This document shows, one piece after another, positions 8,726 through 15,125 of a stretch of DNA of 64,000 nucleotides (positions within the stretch are counted from its first letter, which is position 1; each line of letters opens with the position of its first letter). Position numbers and translations under genes: made by a program. Below the pieces are notes generated by a model. It saw only the letters and a program-made list of their open reading frames with translations, searched no databases and was not told the origin of the DNA. This DNA comes from Streptomyces sp. B1I3 (GTDB lineage Bacteria > Actinomycetota > Actinomycetes > Streptomycetales > Streptomycetaceae). The stretch covers positions 5,416,501-5,480,500 of the forward strand of contig NZ_JAUSYD010000001.1 of NCBI RefSeq assembly GCF_030816615.1, written 5' to 3'.

Positions 8726-8890
8726 ATGAGCCTCACGAGCACCGCGCACCAGCTGGTCACCCTCGCCTCCGAAGGTGGCGAGCAGGGTGGTAACCACGAA
8801 AGCCTCAGCCCGTACCTCACCGGTGGTGGCGCGTTCGTCGTCCTGCTGCTCCTGCTGTGGATCACCACCCGCTTCAACCGCGACCGCTGA
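8726..8890 (+). CDS. 54-residue single-pass membrane microprotein
   Basis: A short reading frame beginning MSLTSTAHQLVTLASEGGE, with one transmembrane helix near the C terminus (GGGAFVVLLLLLWITTRF, about residues 33-50) and a basic end (NRDR), giving a likely N-out/C-in topology. It sits 37 bases upstream of nadD. Only weak ribosome-binding sequence (AGAAG) precedes the ATG. Conserved, to my recollection, next to nadD in Streptomyces. Function unknown. Confidence 0.6.
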   Translation: MSLTSTAHQLVTLASEGGEQGGNHESLSPYLTGGGAFVVLLLLLWITTRFNRDR

Positions 8891-8927
8891 CACCAGGCGA
8901 ACAGCCGTGCCAGTAGGGTCTGCACGC

Positions 8928-9545
8928 ATGGGAGAGCAGGAAGTGCCTACCGGCCGGGGCAAGCGCCGACTCGGCGTGATGGGCGGGACGTTCGACCCGA
9001 TCCATCACGGACACCTGGTGGCGGCCAGCGAGGTGGCCGCCCAGTTCGGCCTCGACGAGGTCGTCTTCGTACCGACCGGGCAGCCGTGGCAGAAGAGCCA
9101 CAAGCAGGTGTCCCCTGCCGAGGACCGTTATCTGATGACGGTCATCGCCACGGCGTCCAACCCGCAGTTCTCCGTCTCCCGCAGCGACATCGACCGCAGC
9201 GGGCCGACGTACACGATCGACACGCTGCGGGATCTGCGTGCGGTCAACGGCGACGCGGACCTCTTCTTCATCACCGGCGCCGACGCGCTGGCCCAGATCC
9301 TCACCTGGCGGGACGCCGAGGAGTTGTTCTCGCTCTCCCACTTCATCGGGGTGACCCGCCCCGGGCACGTACTGACGGACGACGGGCTGCCCAAGGGCGG
9401 CGTGTCCCTCGTGGAGGTGCCCGCACTGGCGATCTCGTCCACGGACTGCCGTGCGAGGGTCGCACAGGGGGAGCCGGTCTGGTATCTGGTGCCGGACGGT
9501 GTCGTCCGCTACATCGACAAGCGCCAGCTGTACCGCGGCGAATGA
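8928..9545 (+). CDS. nadD: Nicotinate-nucleotide adenylyltransferase
   Basis: NAD synthesis: transfers AMP from ATP to nicotinate mononucleotide, giving deamido-NAD. The 205-residue protein has the nucleotidyl-transferase signature GGTFDPIHHGHL at about residues 19-30 and the second motif AISSTDCRARV near residue 170, both diagnostic. The ATG at 8928 follows a TAGGGT hexamer (8914-8919) by 8 bases, fitting a leaderless transcript; a GTG at 8943 behind GGAGAGCAGGAA is an alternative that would remove five residues. The downstream LCP-like gene starts 19 bases after the stop, forming an operon that continues to rsfS in the conserved actinobacterial order. Confidence 0.95.
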   Translation: MGEQEVPTGRGKRRLGVMGGTFDPIHHGHLVAASEVAAQFGLDEVVFVPTGQPWQKSHKQVSPAEDRYLMTVIATASNPQFSVSRSDIDRSGPTYTIDTLRDLRAVNGDADLFFITGADALAQILTWRDAEELFSLSHFIGVTRPGHVLTDDGLPKGGVSLVEVPALAISSTDCRARVAQGEPVWYLVPDGVVRYIDKRQLYRGE

Positions 9546-9564
9546 GCCACGGAGAGGGGCACCG

Positions 9565-11286
9565 GTGAACGACCGACAGAACCCGTACGACCCGTACTAC
9601 CAGCAGCAGCCGCAGATCATCGGCTACGACGAGTTCGGGCAGCCGGTGTATCAGCAGCAGGGGCAGCAACAGTACGACCCGTACGCCCAACAGGCCCAGC
9701 ACGGCGGCGGACAGGACCAGCAGGGCGGGCAGACTCAGCAGGATCTCGGCGCCGGTCAGGGGTACGGCTACGACCCGTACGGCGGCACGCAGCAGCAGTA
9801 CGACCCGTATGCCGCCCAGCAGGCCCAGCAGGCCCAGCAGGCCCAGCAGGGCTATGCCTACGACGACGGGTCCGGCGGTTACGGCTACGACACCGGCCGG
9901 CAGACCGCCGTGGACGACGCCCAGCAGTGGGCCGCCCCGCCGGCCACCGTTCCCGAACCCCGGCACGAACCGGAGCCTGCGCCCGAGGCCGCCGTCCCCG
10001 AACAGCGGCGCGCCGACCGTGACTACCGGACCGAGCAGTTCTCGTTCATCGAAGAACCGGACGAGGACTCCGAAGACGTCATCGACTGGCTGAAATTCAC
10101 CGAGAGCCGCAGCGAACGGCGCGAGGAGGCACGGCGCCGGGGCCGCAACCGGATGGTCGCGCTCATGGTCGTCGTGGCCCTGGTGGTCGTCGGCGGCGCC
10201 GGATACCTCTGGTTCGCGGACAAGTTCCCCGGCATCTCGGGCCAGGACGAGCGGAAGTCCACGGCGACGGGCCCGGAGAAGCGGGACGTCATCGTCGTCC
10301 ACCTGCACAACACCAAGAAGGGCGGCACCTCCACGGCGCTGCTCGTCGACAACGTGACCACCGGACAGGCCACCACCGTCCTGCTCCCCAACTCACTCGC
10401 CGTCGCCGCGGAGGACGGTTCCACCACCACACTCGGCAAGTCGGTCGACGAGGACGGTTCCACCGGCACACGCGAGGCGATCGACACCCTGTTCGGCACT
10501 GCGATCAGCGGCACCTGGCGGCTCGACACCCCTTACCTGGAGAACCTCGTCGAGCTGGTCGGCAACATCGAGGTCGACACCGACGCCGACGTACCCGACA
10601 CGAAGAAGGGCGCGGCACCGCTCGTCAGCAAGGGGGAGGCGCAGACGCTGAACGGGCAGATGGCCGTCGCCTACGCCACCTACCGCGGGCCGGGCGAACC
10701 GGACACCCGACAGCTGATGCGCTTCGGGCAGGTCCTCCGCGGTGTGCTGCGCAAGATGCCCGAGGACCCCAAGTCGGCGACGGTCACCGTCGAGACGCTG
10801 GCGCAGATCCTCGACCCCTCGCTGCCCGAGCAGGATCTGGGCGCCTCCCTGGCGAAGCTCGCCGGGCACGCGAAGGTCGGTGACTACAAGACGTCGCTGC
10901 TTCCGGTCCAGGACGACGGCACACTGACGGAGAAGGCCACCGAGGATGTCGTCAAGGACATCCTGGGCGGCGCGGTGAAGGCTCCGGAACAGGATGCGGC
11001 GCTACGCGTCGGGATCAAGAACGCCACCGGCGACCCGGCCGGTACGGACGCCGCCAGGGTCCAGCTGGTCAACGGCGGCTACACGTTCGTCGACAGTGGC
11101 AAGGCGGATACCGAGGCTTCCTCCGAAGTGCTCTACGGCACGGCCGGGGACAAGGCGAAGGCGGTCGAGATCGCCAAGACCCTGGGGCTGCCGACGAGTG
11201 CGGCGAAACAGGGCAAGCCGGCGGCGAACGCGGATGTGTCCGTCGTCCTGGGGCAGGACTACACGATCGCGGAGTCGACGTCGTAA
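9565..11286 (+). CDS. LytR/CpsA/Psr-type membrane protein with degenerate LCP domain and LytR_C domain
   Basis: 573-residue protein. The first ~150 residues are Gln/Tyr/Gly-rich and repetitive (runs of QQAQ at 9811-9850), predicted cytosolic and disordered. A transmembrane segment lies at about 197-217 (MVALMVVVALVVVGGAGYLWF). Then comes an LCP-like domain (about 240-430) and a LytR_C-type domain (about 475-570). LCP enzymes attach wall polymers to peptidoglycan. Here the Arg/Asp-rich catalytic signature is eroded: where an active member has clustered Arg and Asp this one reads YATYRGPGEPDTRQLMRF, and the strand expected to carry an Arg-x-Asp reads STALLVDNV. Catalysis is therefore doubtful. 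GTG 9565 has GGAGAGGGG 5 bases upstream. Cotranscribed with nadD and rsfS. Confidence 0.82.
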   Translation: MNDRQNPYDPYYQQQPQIIGYDEFGQPVYQQQGQQQYDPYAQQAQHGGGQDQQGGQTQQDLGAGQGYGYDPYGGTQQQYDPYAAQQAQQAQQAQQGYAYDDGSGGYGYDTGRQTAVDDAQQWAAPPATVPEPRHEPEPAPEAAVPEQRRADRDYRTEQFSFIEEPDEDSEDVIDWLKFTESRSERREEARRRGRNRMVALMVVVALVVVGGAGYLWFADKFPGISGQDERKSTATGPEKRDVIVVHLHNTKKGGTSTALLVDNVTTGQATTVLLPNSLAVAAEDGSTTTLGKSVDEDGSTGTREAIDTLFGTAISGTWRLDTPYLENLVELVGNIEVDTDADVPDTKKGAAPLVSKGEAQTLNGQMAVAYATYRGPGEPDTRQLMRFGQVLRGVLRKMPEDPKSATVTVETLAQILDPSLPEQDLGASLAKLAGHAKVGDYKTSLLPVQDDGTLTEKATEDVVKDILGGAVKAPEQDAALRVGIKNATGDPAGTDAARVQLVNGGYTFVDSGKADTEASSEVLYGTAGDKAKAVEIAKTLGLPTSAAKQGKPAANADVSVVLGQDYTIAESTS

Positions 11287-11313
11287 GGGCTGTCGGCGGT
11301 CCGTGAGACCCTA

Positions 11314-11375
11314 GGAGGGTACTGAAGAGAGTGGCTCGGCCCGCGACCACGATCTTCAGCACCCTCCCAGAGGGT
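11314..11375 (+). promoter_or_regulatory. Mutually exclusive hairpins in the rsfS leader
   Basis: Between the LCP-like stop and rsfS, GGAGGGT (11314-11320) plus CTGAAG (11322-11327) can pair with CTTCAG (11354-11359) plus ACCCTCC (11361-11367). The same ACCCTC (11361-11366) can instead pair with GAGGGT (11370-11375) in a compact hairpin. The two folds exclude each other. This could be a processing site, terminator or switch; which one is not shown by sequence alone. Confidence 0.4.
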
Positions 11376-11403
11376 GACCCCGACCGCCGACGAAAGCCTG
11401 CAT

Positions 11404-11835
11404 GTGACCGCCACGGACCGCTCCATCGAGCTCATCACCACTGCCGCCCAGGCGGCGGCCGACCGGCTCGCGCACGACATCATCGCCTACGACGTCAGCG
11501 ACGTGCTGTCGATCACCGACGCCTTCCTGCTGGCCTCGGCTCCCAACGACCGCCAGGTCAAGTCGATCGTCGACGAGATCGAGGAGCGGCTCCAGAAGGA
11601 GCTCGGTGCCAAGCCGGTGCGCCGTGAAGGAGACCGCGACGCCCGCTGGATCCTTCTCGACTACGTCGACATCGTGATCCACGTCCAGCACAGCGAGGAG
11701 CGCGTCTTCTATGCGCTCGAGCGTCTGTGGAAGGACTGCCCCGAGATCGGCCTCCCCGAGGACGCGCTCAAGACCCGCGGCAAGGCCGAGGAGCACGCCC
11801 AGCTCCACGGCGTCACGGAAGGTGAACAGAACTGA
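11404..11835 (+). CDS. rsfS: Ribosomal silencing factor
   Basis: 143-residue RsfS/Iojap protein, which binds ribosomal protein uL14 and blocks subunit joining under nutrient limitation. Recognised from HDIIAYDVSDVLSITDAFLL, SAPNDRQVKSIVDEIEERL, and the DARWILLDYVDIVIHVQHSE block, which together cover the whole family domain. GTG 11404 matches where homology starts; GTG 11374 in frame would add ten residues but has AGAGG directly abutting it. Its TGA overlaps the start of the next gene in a CTGA arrangement, implying translational coupling. Confidence 0.94.
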   Translation: MTATDRSIELITTAAQAAADRLAHDIIAYDVSDVLSITDAFLLASAPNDRQVKSIVDEIEERLQKELGAKPVRREGDRDARWILLDYVDIVIHVQHSEERVFYALERLWKDCPEIGLPEDALKTRGKAEEHAQLHGVTEGEQN

Positions 11836-12485
11836 ACGGCAGCACGAGCGGCAGGGGCCGCAGAATCGTCCTCTGGCGGCATGGTCAGACGGCATGGAAT
11901 CTCGAGCGCCGCTTCCAGGGCTCCACCGACATCGACCTCACGGAGGCCGGTGTCGGCCAGGCCCGTCGGGCCGCCCGGCTTCTCGCCTCGCTGAAGCCGG
12001 ACGCCATCGTGGCCTCCGACCTGCGGCGGGCAGCGGACACGGCCGCCGAGCTTGCCGCGATCACCGGTCTCGAGGTCGCACACGACTCGGGACTGCGTGA
12101 GACGTACGCGGGTGCCTGGCAGGGGCTCACGCACGAGGAGATCGTCGGGCAGTACGGCGAGCAGTACGCCGCGTGGAAGCGTGGCGAGCCCGTGCGCAGG
12201 GGCGGCGGCGAACTGGAGACCGAGGTCGCCGACCGGGCTGCCCCGGTGGTCCTGGAATACGCCGGCAAGCTGCCCGACGCGGGCACGCTGGTCGTCGTGA
12301 GTCACGGCGGCACGATCCGCACGACCATCGGTCGTCTGCTCGGTCTGGACTCCCACCACTGGGAAGGGCTCGGTGGCCTCTCCAACTGCTGCTGGTCCGT
12401 GCTGGGTGAGGGCGCTCGTGGTTGGAGACTCCTCGAACACAACGCCGGGACGCTCCCCGAGCCGGTGCTCGGCGACGACGACTGA
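11832..12485 (+). CDS. Histidine phosphatase (phosphoglycerate mutase family), CTG start
   Basis: 217-residue histidine-phosphatase-superfamily protein. The catalytic N-terminal motif WRHGQTAWN lies at about residues 15-23 and the second catalytic histidine in VVVSHGGTIR at about 155-164; the full-length fold is present. In this frame a TGA at 11823 and the motif at 11874 leave no ATG, GTG or TTG. The only start that keeps the motif is CTG 11832, seven bases after GGAAGGTG and overlapping the rsfS stop as CTGA. Family members dephosphorylate sugar phosphates or nucleotides, or act as mutases; the substrate is not readable. Starting instead at a downstream ATG/GTG would delete the catalytic histidine. 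Confidence 0.88.
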   Translation: MNGSTSGRGRRIVLWRHGQTAWNLERRFQGSTDIDLTEAGVGQARRAARLLASLKPDAIVASDLRRAADTAAELAAITGLEVAHDSGLRETYAGAWQGLTHEEIVGQYGEQYAAWKRGEPVRRGGGELETEVADRAAPVVLEYAGKLPDAGTLVVVSHGGTIRTTIGRLLGLDSHHWEGLGGLSNCCWSVLGEGARGWRLLEHNAGTLPEPVLGDDD

Positions 12486-12524
12486 CGGGTGCTCCGGGAC
12501 CCTTCCCAGGAGGCGAGGGCCGGA

Positions 12525-12555
12525 TTTCACTTTCCGGCTGGTCGCAGGCTAAAGT
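12525..12555 (+). promoter_or_regulatory. Promoter of first tRNA-Ala gene
   Basis: A TAAAGT hexamer at 12550-12555 with TTTCAC at 12525-12530 (19-bp spacer; TTCACT at 12526-12531 gives 18) lies about 45 bases upstream of the tRNA. A housekeeping sigma promoter is likely. Confidence 0.45.
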
Positions 12556-12601
12556 TCTTCTTGTTCGCAGCGCGGAAACGCAGGGAAACACAGCGGACAG
12601 C

Positions 12602-12674
12602 GGGGCTATAGCTCAGTTGGTAGAGCGCCTGCATGGCATGCAGGAGGTCAGGAGTTCAATTCTCCTTAGCTCCA
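12602..12674 (+). tRNA. tRNA-Ala (anticodon GGC)
   Basis: A 73-base cloverleaf. Acceptor GGGGCTA pairs with TAGCTCC (one G-T), the anticodon arm is CCTGC-ATGGCAT-GCAGG with GGC in the loop, and the T arm has TTCAATT. The discriminator is A and the CCA end is not encoded (ACAG follows). GGC reads GCC and GCU alanine codons; GCC dominates in this genome. A second identical copy lies 794 bases downstream. Confidence 0.97.
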
Positions 12675-12680
12675 CAGTCA

Positions 12681-12714
12681 GGATCCCGTCCCCAGCAGGG
12701 GGCGGGATCCTTTT
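12681..12714 (+). terminator. Terminator of first tRNA-Ala
   Basis: Stem GGATCCCG-CCCC with GGGGG-CGGGATCC, followed by TTTT, immediately after the tRNA. Confidence 0.85.
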
Positions 12715-12889
12715 GTCTCTCCCCCCTTATCTCCGCGCCTTCGTGTCTCCCGGGCCTTCGTTCCGCGCCGGCACCCGCCCGTGCGTGACCGAGGCGGGTG
12801 GCGGGTTCCTCACCGGGCTGACCCCCTTGCGGGGGCATGGCAGAATCGGAGCGCCGGAGGGGGCGACGGACCGATCGGGAGGGAGCGCG

Positions 12890-13009
12890 ATGCCTGCGAG
12901 CCGCGTACAGGTCCTGGACCTGCCCGTCACCTCCACCTCGCCCCCCGGTCTCCCCGCCTTCCCGCCCGACTGCAGCGCGCGCACGGCCTGCCCCAGCAGT
13001 CGGGGCTGA
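12890..13009 (+). CDS. 39-codon reading frame coupled to a zinc-ribbon gene
   Basis: ATG preceded by GGGAGGGAGCG, a strong ribosome-binding site. The product starts MPASRVQVLDLPVTSTSPPG, is Pro/Ser-rich, has two cysteines, and ends 4 bases before the next ATG. It could be a real microprotein or a leader frame that couples translation to the next gene, which has a poor site of its own. No recognised function. Confidence 0.45.
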   Translation: MPASRVQVLDLPVTSTSPPGLPAFPPDCSARTACPSSRG

Positions 13010-13013
13010 CCGG

Positions 13014-13247
13014 ATGGGTGCACACAGGCGGAAGTGCGACTGGTGCGGCAGCGGTACGCCCATCGTCAGGGACATGGACCCGGTCAACACCGAGTTCCAG
13101 TACTGGTGCGAGGAGTGCGCGCGGGCGCTGATCATAAAAGGCGACCCCATCGAGACGTACCGGGAGCTGGAGGGGGAGCCCATCTACGGCCGGCTCCTGG
13201 AGGAGCACTGCACCCTCAAGCGCTTCTACTCCTTCGCCACCGCCTGA
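13014..13247 (+). CDS. Small zinc-ribbon protein
   Basis: 77-residue protein with two CxxC pairs, CDWC (about residues 8-11) and CEEC (about 31-34), typical of a treble-clef or ribbon zinc site, then an acidic helical part (DPIETYRELEGEPIYGRLLE) and the end CTLKRFYSFATA. The start ATG 13014 lies 4 bases after the preceding 39-codon frame and has only weak Shine-Dalgarno sequence, suggesting coupling. It lies between two identical tRNA-Ala genes. No function can be assigned; nucleic-acid or protein binding is a guess from the fold. Confidence 0.7.
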   Translation: MGAHRRKCDWCGSGTPIVRDMDPVNTEFQYWCEECARALIIKGDPIETYRELEGEPIYGRLLEEHCTLKRFYSFATA

Positions 13248-13329
13248 CCGGTCCCGGCGGCCGGACCACCTCCTGCTCCTGGTCAGAGCGTTGCCCACCG
13301 GGCAGATCGGGGCACAGTGGAAACGATTT

Positions 13330-13357
13330 TTGATGGGCAGGGGGGACCGTGTAATGT
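13330..13357 (+). promoter_or_regulatory. Promoter of second tRNA-Ala gene
   Basis: TTGATG (13330-13335) and TAATGT (13352-13357) with a 16-bp spacer, about 38 bases before the tRNA. Good match to a housekeeping promoter. Confidence 0.6.
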
Positions 13358-13395
13358 TCTCGATGTCGCCAGGGAAACCGGGCGGCACACAGCAC

Positions 13396-13468
13396 GGGGC
13401 TATAGCTCAGTTGGTAGAGCGCCTGCATGGCATGCAGGAGGTCAGGAGTTCAATTCTCCTTAGCTCCA
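13396..13468 (+). tRNA. tRNA-Ala (anticodon GGC), second copy
   Basis: Identical over all 73 bases to the tRNA at 12602-12674, including the discriminator A and absence of encoded CCA. The flanks are mostly unrelated apart from a short CAGGGAAA word upstream, so only the tRNA itself is conserved. It has its own promoter and terminator. Confidence 0.97.
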
Positions 13469-13473
13469 CAGTG

Positions 13474-13513
13474 AAGAAGCGGGTCGTCCGAATCGGACGA
13501 CCCGCTTCTTTTC
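13474..13513 (+). terminator. Terminator of second tRNA-Ala
   Basis: A 17-bp perfect stem (13474-13490 with 13494-13510) with a 3-base loop, ending in CTTCTTTT. It also lies just before the stop of the convergent flavoprotein gene and may act on both strands. Confidence 0.85.
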
Positions 13514-13550
13514 GTACCCGGCGGACCGCCGGTCAAGGACCGCGGGAGGA

Positions 13551-15125
13551 TCAACCGCGTCCGCTGCCCAGTGCCTTGCGCTGCGGGCTCGGGAGGGCGG
13601 GGCGTTCGGCTGGTGCCTGTTCGATACGGAGGGCAAGCGCCGGACAGCGCCGTACGGCCCGCTGGGCGCGGCCCCGCAGATGCATGGGCACGGCGGCGTC
13701 CGCCAGCGCCGGGTAGCCGTCAGGGCCCAGCCTGATCAGCTCCGGGACGATGTCCGCGCACAGGCCGTGTCCCTGGCAGAGCGTCCAGTCGACCGCCAGC
13801 CTCTCGCCGCTCGGGATCGACTCCTCCACGTCCTCGTAGCCCGCCGCGGGCAGGGGGAGGACGCCGAGCGTCTCCCGCCCGCAGCCACCGTCCAGCACGT
13901 GCGCGGCCAGGTCGTCGGTGAACGCGGACAGGGTGGACGCCAGGAAGCGCGCGGATCCGTCGGGATGCTTGCACGCCCCGCGGCCCTTCACCGCCTGGGT
14001 CACCTCGCGCAGTGCCTCCAGGGCGGTGGGACCGCCTCCGTTCAGCACGTCGGAGAGGCCGCCTGCCGCGGCAGGCAGTCCCAGCTTGCAAGGCCCGCAC
14101 TGGCCCGCCGTCTCGGCGGCCAGCCAGTTGGCGATCCGCAGCGACTCCCCGATCGGGCACGTCTCCGGGCCGATCGGAAGAATGGCGCCCGCGCCGAGCG
14201 CGCCGCCCGCCGCCGCCAGTGAGGCGCGGGAGACCACGGCGTCGTGCGCGGCGATCGAGTCGATCCAGTTGCCGTGGTAGCCGCCGGTCAGGACGCCCTG
14301 CGGCAGCGGTGGAGCACCGGCCATCTGCAGGACGTACCGCAGGGGGACGCCGGTCGGCACCTCGACCACCATCGGCTGCGCCACGGCCCCGGAGACGGTC
14401 AGCAGGACCGTCCCGGGCTCGTCCGCCAGGCCGGTGTGCCCGTAGCGGCGGGCGCCGATCCGGGCGGCGACCGCCAACTGCGCGTACGTCTCCGCATTCG
14501 ACAGGAGCGTCGGCGCGCCCGCCACCCCTGACTCCGCTGCGCGCTCCCGTCGCCCGGGGGGCAGGGCGGGACCGCCGTTCACCGCGCGGATGACCGCGGA
14601 GGCCTCGCCGGACACCATGCGCTCCGGGGTGCGTACCACCCGGGCGCGCAGGTGCCGCCCCCGCCGGTCGGACAGCCCGCGCTCGGCCAGCGCGGCCCGG
14701 ACGGAGATCTCCGTGGAGTTGCGTGTGACGGCCACGACGAGGGTGCGGGCGCCGAGCGCCTCCGCGGCGAGCAGCGCGCCGTCGAGGATGAGGTGGGGGG
14801 CCCGGTTGAGGAGCACGGTGTCCTTGCGGCAGGCCGGTTCGCCCTCGCTTCCGTTGATCACGACGACGGGCCGTACCCCGCGGCGTATGGAGGCTTTCGC
14901 GACAGCGCGCAGCTTCTTGCCGAAGGGGAACCCCGCACCGCCGCGGCCACGCAGCGAGATGGCTTCCGAGAGCTCGGCCAGGCGCTCGCCCGTCATCGGT
15001 TCGAGCGGTCCGTGCACCTTGAGGTGCATCGCGAGGTCCAGGCGTTCCACCAGGTCGAAGCCGGTGGTCAGCTGGGGAAGGCCGACGACGCGGACCTCGG
15101 GTACATCGGGGAGGGGGACGTTCAC
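13551..15125 (-). CDS. NuoF-like flavoprotein with C-terminal ferredoxin domain
   Basis: 524-residue protein related to the 51-kDa NADH-binding subunit of complex I. Seen: the FMN/NADH motif LRGRGGAGFPFGKK (about residues 58-71), NGSEGEPACRKDT, a SLBB-like middle, and a cluster region AETAGQCGPCKLGLP (about 333-347) with a further cysteine in RGACKHPDG (about 380). In NuoF this motif is ESCGxCxPC; here the first cysteine is replaced by Ala, so a normal four-cysteine 4Fe-4S site is incomplete. A ferredoxin-like tail from about residue 440 has CQGHGLC and CPALAL, the three-cysteine pattern of 3Fe-4S ferredoxins. GTG 15125 has GGAG upstream and overlaps the previous gene's stop by 4 bases. Likely an electron-transfer partner of that membrane protein. 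Confidence 0.82.
   Translation of the reverse strand: MNVPLPDVPEVRVVGLPQLTTGFDLVERLDLAMHLKVHGPLEPMTGERLAELSEAISLRGRGGAGFPFGKKLRAVAKASIRRGVRPVVVINGSEGEPACRKDTVLLNRAPHLILDGALLAAEALGARTLVVAVTRNSTEISVRAALAERGLSDRRGRHLRARVVRTPERMVSGEASAVIRAVNGGPALPPGRRERAAESGVAGAPTLLSNAETYAQLAVAARIGARRYGHTGLADEPGTVLLTVSGAVAQPMVVEVPTGVPLRYVLQMAGAPPLPQGVLTGGYHGNWIDSIAAHDAVVSRASLAAAGGALGAGAILPIGPETCPIGESLRIANWLAAETAGQCGPCKLGLPAAAGGLSDVLNGGGPTALEALREVTQAVKGRGACKHPDGSARFLASTLSAFTDDLAAHVLDGGCGRETLGVLPLPAAGYEDVEESIPSGERLAVDWTLCQGHGLCADIVPELIRLGPDGYPALADAAVPMHLRGRAQRAVRRCPALALRIEQAPAERPALPSPQRKALGSGRG

Noticed and set aside
12602..13468. Possible integrative element between the two tRNA-Ala copies
   Set aside because: Both tRNAs are complete with separate promoters and terminators, there is no integrase, and the insert is only about 720 bases of normal composition.
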